Below, in pieces: positions 55,434 to 64,000 of a stretch of 64,000 bases of DNA (positions are counted from its first letter, which is position 1; each line of letters starts with the position of its first letter). The translations under genes were made by a program, and so were the position numbers. A model generated the notes under the pieces. That model saw only the letters and a list, made by a program, of their open reading frames with translations. It was not told the origin of the DNA and made no database searches. The stretch is taken from NCBI GenBank assembly GCA_024707145.1, contig JANQAI010000005.1, forward strand, positions 930,001-994,000, read 5' to 3'. This DNA is from Magnetospirillum sp. GTDB taxonomy: Bacteria; Pseudomonadota; Alphaproteobacteria; Rhodospirillales; Magnetospirillaceae.

Positions 55434-56485
55434 GATTGCTCCGCGCCCTCGCCGCCACCCTGGCCCTTCTCGCCGCCGCGCCGGCCCTTGCCGAGGAGGC
55501 GCCCGCGGTCATCCGCTTCGGCTCGGTCGGCTTCGGCCCCGGCCAGCCCTTCGGCACCGGCCTGGTCGGCGCCGCCCACAGCAAGGGCTTCGTCGAGGCG
55601 GAGTTCAAGGACACCCCGACCAAGCTGGAATGGACCTACTTCCACGCCACCGGCCCGGCCATCAACGAGGCGCTGTCCAACCGCCAGGTCGACTTCGCGG
55701 TGTATGGCGGGCTGCCGAACATCATCGGCAAGGCGGGCGGCCTGCCGACGAAGATCCTGCTGTCCGGCGACCGCACCACGGTCTTTGCCGTCGCGCGCAG
55801 CGACCTGCCGATCACCTCGATCCAGGATCTGAAGGGCCGCAGGGTCGCCGTGCAGAAGGCCACGATCATCCATTTCGTCCTGCTGAAGACACTGGAGGCC
55901 AACGGCCTGTCGGAGAAGGACGTCTCCATCGTCGAGCTGAAGAACGCCGACCAGCTCGCCGCGCTGCAGAGCGGCGCGGTAGACGCCGCCTTCGGCGCCA
56001 GCTTCCTGCTGGGGCTGCGCGACCAGGGCGTGGTCAAGGTGATCGCCAGCACCAAGACCGGCGGCCCCACCGTCCAGACCTTCGGCGGCGTTCTGGTGCA
56101 CGACGCCTTCGAGAAGGCTTATCCGGGCGCCACGGCGAAGGTCGTGCGCGGCTTTGTCAAGGCCGCCCATTGGGCCGGTCTGGAGGAGAACCGGGAGGAA
56201 GCGCTCCAGGTCTGGGGCAAGTCCGGCATTCCGTTGAGCGCCCTGCGGGAGGATTACGCCGGCTCCCCCGTGAAGGAACAGATCAACCCGCTGCTCGACG
56301 ACTTCACCCTGGCCCGCTTCGCCGCCGGCATCGAGTTCGCCAAACAGCAGAGGCTGATCCGCGCGGACGTGGACCTCAAGAGCTGGGTCGATCCGTCCTA
56401 TCTGAACGCCGCCCTGCGCGATCTCGGCCTGGAGGGTTTCTGGACGGAGCGCGCCGCCGACGGCTCGCCCAAGCCGCGCGGTTGA
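55430..56485 (+). CDS. ABC solute-binding protein B, paralogue of A
   Basis: 351 residues, intact. Signal peptide LLRALAATLALLAAAPALAE; then VGFGPGQPFGTGLVGAAHSK, YFHATGPAINEALSNRQVDF and YGGLPNIIGKAGGLPTKILL, closely parallel to protein A. The C terminus LNAALRDLGLEGFWTERAAD also matches. The start follows CCGAGGA. Two binding proteins with one permease/ATPase set suggests two related substrates. Confidence 0.93.
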   Translation: MRLLRALAATLALLAAAPALAEEAPAVIRFGSVGFGPGQPFGTGLVGAAHSKGFVEAEFKDTPTKLEWTYFHATGPAINEALSNRQVDFAVYGGLPNIIGKAGGLPTKILLSGDRTTVFAVARSDLPITSIQDLKGRRVAVQKATIIHFVLLKTLEANGLSEKDVSIVELKNADQLAALQSGAVDAAFGASFLLGLRDQGVVKVIASTKTGGPTVQTFGGVLVHDAFEKAYPGATAKVVRGFVKAAHWAGLEENREEALQVWGKSGIPLSALREDYAGSPVKEQINPLLDDFTLARFAAGIEFAKQQRLIRADVDLKSWVDPSYLNAALRDLGLEGFWTERAADGSPKPRG

Positions 56486-56499
56486 GGAGAACACGTGCC

Positions 56500-58090
56500 A
56501 TGAGCAGATCCACCCTCCATCTGACCGCCGATGTCCTGGTGATCGGCGGCGGCCCCGCCGGCTGCTGGGCCGCGCTGGCGGCGCGCCGCGCCGGGGCCAG
56601 CGTCGTGCTGGCCGAAAAAGGCTATGTCGGCACCTCGGGCGCCACGCCGCCCGCCAACACGACGCTGTTCTACACGGTGCCCGGCGACCGCCTCCAGAAC
56701 GACGGCATGGTCGATCACCGCGTCGCCCCCGCCAAGGGGTTCATCGTCCGCGACTTCGTCCGCCGCGTCTACGACGAGACCACCGTCAACACCGAGCTGA
56801 TGACCCGCTGGGGCTATCCCTGGCCGCGCAACGAGACGGGCAAGACCTTCCGCGGCAATCTGCGCGGACCCGACTACATGATCTTCCTGCGCAAGCGCCT
56901 GCTGGCGGAGGGGGTGCGCATCCTCGACCACAGCCCGGCGCTGGAACTGCTGACCGCCGACGGCGTGGCCGCCGGGGCCGCCGGGATCACCCGTCGGACC
57001 GGCGACCGCTGGGAGGTGCGCGCCGGGGCGGTGGTCGTCGCCACGGGAGGCTGCGCCTTCCGCTCCGGCGTGGTCGGCACGCACAACCTGACCGGCGACG
57101 GCTATCTTCTAGCCGCCGAGGCCGGGGCGCGCTTCTCCGGCATGGAGTTCTCCGGCCAGTGGGCGCTCGCCCCGGCGGAGGGCGGGCTGACCAAGGGGAT
57201 CATCTATTTCAGCGGCAGTTTCAGCGACGCCGACGGCACCCCCATCCCGCATCCCGCCGTGCCCGACGCGCTGGCCGCCGGGCGGAGCGTCCATGCGGTG
57301 CTCGACCGGGCCGACCCCTATCTGGAGGACGGCTACCGCAAGGGCCAGCCGAACATCTTCGTCTATTTCCACCGGCTGGGCGGCAACCCCTTCAAGGACC
57401 GCTACCCCGTCCGGCTGCTGTACGAAGGCACGGTGCGCGCGGCCGGCGGGCTGGACGTGGACGAGCGCTGCGCCACCTCCGTCCCCGGCCTCTACGCCGT
57501 CGGCGACGCCACCACGCGGGAGAAGCTGACCGGAGCGGCGATGAGCGGCGGCGGCCCGGCGGTGGCGTGGTGCATCGCATCCGGCACCTGGGCCGGGCAG
57601 GAGGCGACCGCCTTCGCCCGCCAGTTCGCTGCGGGAGCGGCGGGGCTTGCCGGACGGCCCGTCCAGCCGATCGGCGGCGCCGGGCTGCGGCCCGCCGCGA
57701 AGCCCGATCCGGAACGGACGGCGGAAGCGGTCACCCGCGCCGTGCAGCAGGAGATCCTGCCGCTCGACCGCAACTACCGGCGGACCGGCGCCGGCATCGC
57801 GGCGGCGCTGGAGCGTCTGGACGGGCTGTGGGAGACCGCGCGCGACGGGCTGGCACCGCCCGCCGGGGCCACGCCACGCGACGTCGTCCGCGCGCGAGAA
57901 GCGGCGGCCCTGGTCGCCACCGCCCGCTGGATTCTGGCCAGCGCCGGGCAGCGCACCGAAACGCGCGGTCTGCACCGGCGGGCGGATTTCCCCGGCCTCG
58001 ACCCCGCCCAGCACCATCATCTTCAGCGGCGGCCTCGACCGGGTCTGGGTCCGCCGCGCCGACCCGCACGAGGAGGCGGTCGCCGCATGA
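56500..58090 (+). CDS. AprA/fumarate-reductase-like flavoprotein B, one frameshift
   Basis: About 530 residues, paralogue of the product at 51,143. ADVLVIGGGPAGCWAALAAR, KGYVGTSGATPPANTT, GNLRGPDYMIFLRKRL, VVVATGGCAFRSG and LYAVGDATTREKLTG are all present. One extra base near 58,015 shifts the last ~25 residues (IFSGGLDRVWVRRADPHEEA). GGAGA precedes the ATG, and the stop overlaps the ferredoxin start (ATGA). Confidence 0.88.
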
Positions 58091-58452
58091 TCGAGCTCAT
58101 CCTGTCCGAGCGCTGCATCGCCTGCGGCACCTGCGCCAAGGTCTGCCCCGACGACGTTCTGCGCACCGACGCGGCGGGGGAACCCGTCATCGCCCACAAG
58201 GAGGATTGCCAGACCTGCTATCTGTGCGAGCTGTTCTGCCCGGTGGACGCGCTCTACGTCTCGCCGCGCACGGCGCCCGACCCGACGGTGGACGCCGCCG
58301 CGCTGATCGCCGCCGGCCTGGTCGGCAGCTACCGACGCGAGTTGGGCTGGGCACGGGGCCGCCCCGGCGGCACGGAGACGGACCTGTCCTACCGCATGCA
58401 CGAAGCCTTCACCGAACCGTTCGGTGAAATCTGGAAACGCTCCGGCATCTGA
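58087..58452 (+). CDS. dicluster ferredoxin B, partner of flavoprotein B
   Basis: 121 residues. CIACGTCAKVCP and CQTCYLCELFCP are the two CxxCxxCxxxCP motifs. The tail GSYRRELGWARGRPGGTETD matches ferredoxin A. It overlaps the flavoprotein stop by 4 bases. It is the last gene of the cluster. Confidence 0.92.
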   Translation: MIELILSERCIACGTCAKVCPDDVLRTDAAGEPVIAHKEDCQTCYLCELFCPVDALYVSPRTAPDPTVDAAALIAAGLVGSYRRELGWARGRPGGTETDLSYRMHEAFTEPFGEIWKRSGI

Positions 58453-58648
58453 TACCGTGGGCGGACCCAACCGGATCAGAGTGGCGGCATAACACGAACC
58501 GGAACCAAGCTTATCCCAGCCGCAATTCTGTCCGGGAAACGGGGATCAGCTCAATCAACAGAGGACCCGCAGCGTTCTTTCATACGTCCGCCAACAGCAG
58601 CGCCAATCCGCCGCAAAGTGTGGGGGATGCGCGCGCCAGAAACGAAAA

Positions 58649-58672
58649 AGCCCAAGCAAAATTGCTTGGGCT
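58649..58672 (-). terminator. terminator of tRNA-Ser
   Basis: AGCCCAAGCA pairs with TGCTTGGGCT around a 4-base loop. Read on the minus strand it is followed by TTTTTCGTTT, just beyond the tRNA 3' end. Confidence 0.8.
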
Positions 58673-58679
58673 GAATTCG

Positions 58680-58769
58680 TGGCGGAGGGAGAGGATTCGA
58701 ACCCTCGATACCCTTTTGGGGTATACACACTTTCCAGGCGTGCGCCTTCGACCACTCGGCCACCCCTCC
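58680..58769 (-). tRNA. tRNA-Ser (anticodon GGA)
   Basis: Ninety bases on the minus strand, beginning GGAGGGGTGGCCGAGTGG and ending CTCCGCCA with encoded CCA. The anticodon loop is CTGGAAA (GGA). A long variable arm (TATACCCCAAAAGGGTATC) is the class II feature of serine tRNAs. GGTTCGAATCC forms the T arm. Confidence 0.96.
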
Positions 58770-58886
58770 GCAGAGGCCGCGTTTATATCCAGCCCGACGG
58801 CGGTGCGCAAGCCCCTGAAATCACTTTTTCGGAAAAATCTTGCACCGCCTTCTGGATGATCCGCGAGGCGGATCGAAGCCCTCATC

Positions 58887-59690
58887 TCAGCCGAGACCGT
58901 GGACCAGATCGGCCACCGTGCGGCACAGCAGGTCGATGTCCTGGTCGCGCGACAGGCGGTGGTCGCCGTCCTTCACCAGCGTCACCCGCACGTCCGCGCT
59001 GCTCAGCCGGTCGGCCAGGGTCAGACTGACCTGCCAGGGCACGTCGGGGTCGGCCATGCCGTGCAGCAGGCGCACCGGCTTGTCGAAGGCGATGGGCTGG
59101 CGCAGCAGCAGATGGTTGCGCCCGTCCTCGATCAGGGCGCGGGTGATCGGCTGCGGTTCCGGGCCGTAGTCGGACGGGCGCAGCCAGCGGCCCGTCTCCC
59201 AAATCTCGCGGCGGACGGACTCGTCGAAGAGGTCCCACATCAGGTCCTCGGTGAAATCCGGGGCGGCGGCGATGCCGACCAGCCCCGCCACCCGCTCCGG
59301 ACGGCGCAGCGCGGTCAGCAGCATCATCCAGCCGCCCATGGAGGAGCCGACAAGGATCTGCGGCCCCACCGTGACGCGGTCCAGCACGGCCAGCGCGTCG
59401 TCGGCCCACAACCCGATCGTCCCCTCGTCGAACCGCCCGCTGGAGGCGCCATGACCCTGATAGTCGAAGCGGGTGAAGGACAGCCCCTCGCCCACCGCCC
59501 AGGCCTCCAGGGCCAGCGCCTTGGTGCCGGTCATGTCCGACATGAAGCCGCCGAGGAACATCACGCCGGGCGCCAGCCCCTCCGGGTCGCGCCCGGGGGT
59601 GTGACGATAGGCTATGGTCGCGGCGCCGCGCTTCAGGCTATGGTGCGCGCCGCCCGGCGACGGGACGGGGCCGGCTGCGGGTTCGGTCAT
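58887..59690 (-). CDS. alpha/beta hydrolase
   Basis: 267 residues. Oxyanion region FLGGFMSDMTGTKA, FDYQGHGASSGRFDEG, the nucleophile in LVGSSMGGWMMLL, the acid in LLHGMADPDVPW and the His in VKDGDHRLSRDQD give a complete catalytic triad. It resembles the ABHD10-like depalmitoylase group. GAGGTG precedes the ATG. It diverges from a glycosyltransferase gene, 42 bases away. Confidence 0.9.
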   Translation of the reverse strand: MTEPAAGPVPSPGGAHHSLKRGAATIAYRHTPGRDPEGLAPGVMFLGGFMSDMTGTKALALEAWAVGEGLSFTRFDYQGHGASSGRFDEGTIGLWADDALAVLDRVTVGPQILVGSSMGGWMMLLTALRRPERVAGLVGIAAAPDFTEDLMWDLFDESVRREIWETGRWLRPSDYGPEPQPITRALIEDGRNHLLLRQPIAFDKPVRLLHGMADPDVPWQVSLTLADRLSSADVRVTLVKDGDHRLSRDQDIDLLCRTVADLVHGLG

Positions 59691-59732
59691 ATCGGACACC
59701 TCTGTGGGCCAGGACTTTAGGAATCTGTGACT

Positions 59733-60974
59733 ATGGACGTCGAATCCCAGCTTAGCACCGGCGAGGACCCGCGCAACCCGGCCGACGCCTTCGCGAAGGG
59801 CGCCTTCGCGGCCGCCGGCCGCCGGCCCGTCGTTCTCCAGGTGCTGCCGGCGCTGGTCACCGGCGGGGCCGAGCGCGGCTGCATCGACGTGGCGCTGGCG
59901 CTGGCCCAGGCCGGGGCGCTGCCGCTGGTGGCGTCCGAAGGCGGGCCGATGGCGGCGGAGCTGGACCGCGCCGGCATCCGCCACATCACCCTGCCGCTGG
60001 CCTCCAAGAACCCCCTGGTCATCCGCCGCAACGCGCGCAAGCTGGAGGCGATCATCCGGGAGAACGGCGTGGACATCGTGCACGCCCGTTCCCGCGCCCC
60101 GGCCTGGAGCGCCTGGCTGGCCTGTCAGGCGACCGGCGCGCGCTACATGACCACCTTCCACGCCCCGTACAATTACAAGAACGGGCTGAAGCGCTGGTAC
60201 AATTCGGTGATGGCGCGGGGCGAGCGGATCATCGCCATCTCCGGATTCATCCGCCGCCACATCCTGGAGAATTACGCGGTCGATCCGGCGGTCATCCGCA
60301 CCATCCACCGCGGCATCGACCCGCTGTCCTTCGCACCGGAACGGGTCAGCTCCGCCCGGATGATCCAGCTCGCCCGGAAATGGCGGCTGCCCGACGACAA
60401 GCCGGTGATCCTGCTGCCCGGCCGCCTGACCCGCTGGAAGGGCCAGACGGTGCTGATCGACGCGCTGGCGAAGCTGGGGCGCAAGGACGTCTGCGCGCTG
60501 CTCGTCGGGTCCGACCAGGGCCGCACCGGCTACCGGCAGGAGCTGGAGGAGCAGGTGCGCCGCGCCGGGCTGGAGGGCGTGGTGACGATGACCGACCACT
60601 GCAACGACATGGCCGCTGCCTACCGGCTCTCCACCGTCGTCGTCTCCGCCTCGCAGGAGCCCGAGGCCTTCGGGCGGGTGATCGTCGAGGCCCAGGCCAT
60701 GGGCCGCCCGGTGATCGTCTCCGCCATCGGCGCCTATCAGGAGACGGTGATTCCCGGCGAGACCGCCTGGGTGGTGCCGCCCGCCGATCCCGACGCGCTG
60801 GCCAAGGCGCTGGACGAGGCGCTGTCCCTGACGACGGAGCAGCGCGACGCCATCGGCGCCCGCGCCCGCGCCTTCGTCGCCGAGCGCTACACCAAGCAGC
60901 GCATGTGCGCCGACACGCTGGCCGTCTATGCGGAGCTTCTCGCCGAGCCCAAACGCGCCCAGCAAGGCCGCTGA
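59733..60974 (+). CDS. glycosyltransferase family 4 protein
   Basis: 413 residues, GT-B fold. VLQVLPALVTGGAERGCIDV is the acceptor-side loop; LLPGRLTRWKGQTVLIDALA and the nucleotide-sugar site PEAFGRVIVEAQAMGRPVIV are standard GT4 signatures. It probably adds a sugar to lipopolysaccharide or another envelope glycan. A GTG at 59727 is an alternative start. Confidence 0.93.
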   Translation: MDVESQLSTGEDPRNPADAFAKGAFAAAGRRPVVLQVLPALVTGGAERGCIDVALALAQAGALPLVASEGGPMAAELDRAGIRHITLPLASKNPLVIRRNARKLEAIIRENGVDIVHARSRAPAWSAWLACQATGARYMTTFHAPYNYKNGLKRWYNSVMARGERIIAISGFIRRHILENYAVDPAVIRTIHRGIDPLSFAPERVSSARMIQLARKWRLPDDKPVILLPGRLTRWKGQTVLIDALAKLGRKDVCALLVGSDQGRTGYRQELEEQVRRAGLEGVVTMTDHCNDMAAAYRLSTVVVSASQEPEAFGRVIVEAQAMGRPVIVSAIGAYQETVIPGETAWVVPPADPDALAKALDEALSLTTEQRDAIGARARAFVAERYTKQRMCADTLAVYAELLAEPKRAQQGR

Positions 60975-61016
60975 GCCACCGCCCTTTCCTTCCCGCCCGT
61001 CACACCTCCGGACATC

Positions 61017-61890
61017 ATGACCGACATCGTCCAGCTTTCCGGCATCGCCTCCGTCATCGACCGTTACGACGGGGTCATCCTCGACCTGTGGGGTGTCCTG
61101 CACGACGGGGAACAGCCCTATCCGGGCGTGCCGGAGTGCCTGGACCGGCTGCGCGCGGCGGGCAAGGTGATCTGCCTGCTGTCCAACGCGCCGCGCCGCA
61201 CCGGCGGCGTCATCGCGAAGCTGGAGGGCATGGGCATCGGGCGCGAGCGCTACCACCATGTCATGACCTCGGGCGAGGCCGCCTACGACGCGCTGCGCGA
61301 CCGCGACGACCCGTGGCACGCCGCGCTGGACCGGCGACTCTACCACATCGGTCCGGACCGCGACATGGACGTGTACGAGGGGCTGGACTACACGCTCGCG
61401 GCGTCGCCGGACGAGGCCGATTTCGTCGTGAACACCGGCATCGTGGATTTCGAGGTCGCTGTCGGTCTATGAGCCGGCGCTGCAGGCCTGCCGCCGCCGC
61501 AACCTGCCGATGGTCTGCGCCAACCCCGACCTGATCGTGATGGTCGGCGAGCAGATGGTCATCTGCGCCGGCACCCTGGCCCAGCGCTACGAGGAGCTGG
61601 GCGGCGACGTGTTCTGGCACGGCAAGCCGCACGCCCCGGTCTACGACCGCTGCCTGTCGCTGATGGGGATCAAGGACAAGCGGCGCATCCTGGCGGTGGG
61701 CGACAGCCTGCGCACCGACGTGGCCGGGGCCAACGCCGCCGGGATCGACGTGGCGCTGGTCACCTTCGGCATCCATCGGGAAGAGCTGGGCGGCGCCTGG
61801 GGCGAGGCCGTCGACCCGGCGACGCTGGCCGCCGCCGCCGCGGCATCCGGTCACCAGCCGACCTACGGCCTACCCAGCCTGCGCTGGTAG
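61017..61890 (+). CDS. HAD-family hydrolase (class IIA, TIGR01459-like), one frameshift
   Basis: About 291 residues. The nucleophile motif is ILDLWGVLHDG (DxWG form), motif II is LLSNAPRR, and motif III/IV is ILAVGDSLRTDVAGANAAG. An extra G near 61,462 shifts the frame between NTGIVDFE and SVYEPALQACRRR. Such enzymes dephosphorylate sugar phosphates or similar compounds. It follows the glycosyltransferase by 42 bases and may be cotranscribed. Confidence 0.9.
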
Positions 61891-61915
61891 GATGGCGGGC
61901 GTCCCGCCCCTCCGT

Positions 61916-62236
61916 TCAGTCGAAGGGCGGGATGGCGTCGTCCATGGCCTTGCGAAGAATGCTGGACGGCCCGTCTTCCGAGAAGCCGCGGATTCCGATG
62001 GCGTTGCGGAAATAGCTGACGATGAAGACACGGATGGAAGCGGTCAAATTCGCTTCCCCGCGCCTTTGATCGATCTGCGTGCAGATGTCGTTCAGCGTCA
62101 GCCCTTCACGCTCACAGATTTCCTTCAAGGAGTCCCAAATGTAGGGCTCCATCCGAAGACTGGTGCGTCGACCGGAAACCTTGACATTGCGACAGACCAG
62201 GACCGGCCCTTCCTTGTTCCCCTGTCTGCCCGCCAT
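61916..62236 (-). CDS. ribbon-helix-helix domain protein
   Basis: 106 residues. After a basic start, VKVSGRRTSLRMEPYIWDSL and KEICEREGLTLNDICTQID form the beta strand and two helices of an RHH_4-type DNA-binding fold, followed by LTASIRVFIVSYFRNAIG. Proteins of this kind in alphaproteobacteria are small regulators; targets are unknown. It diverges from the exported coiled-coil gene. Confidence 0.85.
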   Translation of the reverse strand: MAGRQGNKEGPVLVCRNVKVSGRRTSLRMEPYIWDSLKEICEREGLTLNDICTQIDQRRGEANLTASIRVFIVSYFRNAIGIRGFSEDGPSSILRKAMDDAIPPFD

Positions 62237-62505
62237 ATCGTTGCCCTTGGTCCCCTGCCATTGCGGAAAGGCGCTCGCGTTTCCGGCGAATATACATTCA
62301 CTTGTATGATGATATTGCAAGCGGCGTGTGGGCACAAAGCCAATTTCGACCGGGGGTCGCGATCCCGCACGGCGGCTCCCCGTTCCAGCCGTCATGCGCG
62401 CCCGGCACGGGCAAAAGCCGCTTCCCTTCGCGGGCGGCTTCGCTGTACCAGTGCCTGGACGGACGGGCACAAGCTGTAGTGGTCATTTCCGGTGGAGAAC
62501 GAGCG

Positions 62506-63642
62506 ATGGTGCGACCGGCGGCGTTGGGGATCGCGGTGACGCTGATGGCCGGGCTGGCGCCCGTCCTGCCGGCCCGCGCGTCCGACCTGCCCATCGACCG
62601 CATCCGCGCCGAGGTGTCGCGCCTCGTCCCGCCCCTCTGGACCGTCGAGGAGGTGACGGCAGACCCGATTCCCGCCCCGGCGCCCGACGGGAAGGCCGCC
62701 GCGAAATCCACCGAATCGCGCACCGCCGTCCGAATCGGAGCCAGACTGCGGCTCGCCAAGCCGACCTACGCGGTGGACAGCCGTGACGGCGCCGTGACCT
62801 TCATCCGCCCCGTCGCCGAGGCCGGGCTGGAAAAGACCCTCACCGCCACCGCGCTCGCCACGCTCGGTCCCAACGGCTGGAGCGCCCGCATCGAACTGCG
62901 CAACCCGGAGGTGCTGGAGGGCATCGGCCAACCGCTGGAGGAGCTTCCCGGCCGCCCGGTGCTGGCCGGCTCCGCCGAGGCCAACCGCCTGCGCGACCAG
63001 ATCGCCCGCGACGCCGAGGCCCGCGGCGCCGAGGAGGACGCCCGCCGCCGCCGCGAGGAGGATCTGCTCGCCCGGCAGGCCGCCGCGACCAGGGCCGAGG
63101 AGGAGCGCGCCGCCGCCGAACGGCGGCAGGAGGAGGCCCGCGCGACGCGGATCGCCGATCTGCGCGCCCGGATTCTCGGGGCCGACCGCCCGGCGCGGAT
63201 CGCCGCCTACGAGGCGGCGCTGGGCGGCAACGACCCGGCGCTGCGCCAGATCGCCCTGGAGGCGGCGCTGCAGAGCCGCGACCCGGTGCTGGGGGCTCTG
63301 GCGTTGAAGGATTGGATCGCCCGCCGCAAGGCGGTGCCGGTGCAGCTCTACGCGACGAAGGAGGACCCGCATTCCGAAACGGTGCTGAACAATCTGGGTC
63401 CGCTGACGCTGGAGATCGATTCCGTCAACCCGGTCAACGGCGCGCTCGCCGGACGGCTGGGCGCCCCCGGCTACAGCATCGCCAAGCCTTCCGCCGCCAT
63501 CGGCACACTGGCGCAGACCACCCTGACGGTGAACGCCTACGGCTGCGCCCTGTCGCTGCGCCTGACCGAGCAGCAGACCTTGGATGGGCTGTTCCGCTGC
63601 CAGACCCTGCCCGCGCTCATCGCCCGCGTCATCGTGGACTGA
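62506..63642 (+). CDS. exported protein with central coiled coil, function unknown
   Basis: 378 residues. A signal peptide (LGIAVTLMAGLAPVLPARAS) precedes a ~130-residue domain. A charged coiled coil follows at ~165-220 (RDAEARGAEEDARRRREEDL and further Arg/Glu/Ala repeats), then a C-terminal beta-rich domain ending LFRCQTLPALIARVIVD. I do not recognise a family. GGTGGAGAACGAG precedes the ATG. Another exported protein gene starts 8 bases downstream. Confidence 0.75.
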   Translation: MVRPAALGIAVTLMAGLAPVLPARASDLPIDRIRAEVSRLVPPLWTVEEVTADPIPAPAPDGKAAAKSTESRTAVRIGARLRLAKPTYAVDSRDGAVTFIRPVAEAGLEKTLTATALATLGPNGWSARIELRNPEVLEGIGQPLEELPGRPVLAGSAEANRLRDQIARDAEARGAEEDARRRREEDLLARQAAATRAEEERAAAERRQEEARATRIADLRARILGADRPARIAAYEAALGGNDPALRQIALEAALQSRDPVLGALALKDWIARRKAVPVQLYATKEDPHSETVLNNLGPLTLEIDSVNPVNGALAGRLGAPGYSIAKPSAAIGTLAQTTLTVNAYGCALSLRLTEQQTLDGLFRCQTLPALIARVIVD

Positions 63643-63650
63643 GGCGGCGG

Positions 63651-64000
63651 ATGCGCCGGCTTGCCCTTCCCCTCCTTGGCCTGCTGCTGCTGCTCGGCGC
63701 CCCTTCGGCGCAAGCCGACGAGGCCGAACCGACCGTCACGCCGCGCCCGCCGCCGACCGCCGTTCTGCCCCGGCTGACTCCGCTGGGAGCGGCGGGCAAG
63801 GCGGCGCCGCAGGCCGTGGCGCCGTTGCTGCCGCTGCCGGCGCTGGCGGTACCCGCGTCAACGTTGGCAGCGGAGCCGGCCACCGCCGCGACCCCGCGGG
63901 TGGAACCGCCGGTGCCGGCGGCTGCCGATACCGTCCCCGCCCCCTTGCCCGCCCGCAAACCAGCCAGCCCGACGGCCCCCGCGGCGGTCGCGGAAAGCCC
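63651..64000 (+). CDS. exported Pro/Ala-rich protein, 3' end outside window
   Basis: The visible 116 residues begin MRRLALPLLGLLLLLGAPSA with cleavage near AQADEAE, then are dominated by Pro, Ala and Val in low-complexity order, like a periplasmic spacer or TonB-like linker. The stop is not reached. It is 8 bases after the preceding exported protein, so the two are probably one operon. Confidence 0.65.
   Translation, partial: MRRLALPLLGLLLLLGAPSAQADEAEPTVTPRPPPTAVLPRLTPLGAAGKAAPQAVAPLLPLPALAVPASTLAAEPATAATPRVEPPVPAAADTVPAPLPARKPASPTAPAAVAES

Noticed and set aside
54239..56485. Apparent fusion of MFS transporter and solute-binding protein
   Set aside because: The binding protein has its own ribosome-binding site, ATG and signal peptide; the read-through results from indels in the MFS gene.
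54907..58452. 1,181-codon continuous plus-strand frame
   Set aside because: It stitches off-frame parts of the MFS and binding-protein genes to the real flavoprotein and ferredoxin through frameshifts; not one protein.

Overview
The window is dense, GC-rich alphaproteobacterial DNA of Rhodospirillales character, but it looks like two different sources joined together. Roughly 1-25,790 resembles a Magnetospirillum-type chromosome (prs, petPR-like two-component triad, phasin, rpoH-like sigma factor, aatA, marC, rpoD-dnaG-yqeY, carA-carB-greA). Roughly 26,100-64,000 resembles an Azospirillum-type chromosome (lrp, trxB, dps, nhaA, aatA, cytochrome c', an organosulfur-type ABC cluster, tRNA-Ser). 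The genus assignments are inferences from remembered protein families; no search was run. Between the halves lies a garbled stretch with a run of 20 C, a decaying greA 3' end and a hydrolase gene cut off at its 3' end. Each half carries its own full-length, very similar aspartate aminotransferase gene. A chimeric contig is the simplest explanation.

The sequence also carries many single-base insertions or deletions, often in G or C runs. They break genes that must work, such as rpoD, carB and greA. I annotate these as one gene spanning the frameshift and say where the break is. I regard most of them as sequencing errors, not real pseudogenes.

Layout of the left half: the 3' end of prs, a secreted metallo-beta-lactamase-fold protein, and a 400-bp unit of one GIY-YIG nuclease ORF inside perfect 35-bp inverted repeats. 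Then come a heme-motif chemotaxis receptor, ilvE, a MarR/response-regulator/histidine-kinase operon, a divergent SDR/LysR pair, an orphan ParA-like ATPase convergent with a phasin, a TetR regulator divergent from an RpoH-like sigma factor, a PD-(D/E)XK-like protein of unknown function, aatA, marC, and the macromolecular-synthesis genes yqeY-dnaG-rpoD. rpoD runs directly into a membrane-protein fragment. carA and carB follow, separated by a large palindromic repeat, then greA.

Layout of the right half: a truncated dienelactone hydrolase, lrp, an ELM1-like gene with two 2-oxoglutarate oxygenase-like genes, trxB, doxX, dps, panE and an EF-G paralogue. An AT-richer regulatory stretch holds two copies of a GntR-like operator. 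An Nramp-related transporter, nhaA, a complete IS5-group insertion sequence with a TTAG target duplication, aatA, cytochrome c' and cytochrome b561 come next. An 11-kb cluster (47.4-58.5 kb) combines a TauE/SafE exporter, an SsuABC/TauABC-type importer, two solute-binding proteins, an MFS carrier and two copies of a flavoprotein plus dicluster ferredoxin pair. It looks like an uptake and redox system for sulfur-containing organic compounds whose substrate is unknown. The window closes with tRNA-Ser(GGA), an alpha/beta hydrolase, a glycosyltransferase, a HAD phosphatase, a ribbon-helix-helix protein and two exported proteins, the last cut by the window end.
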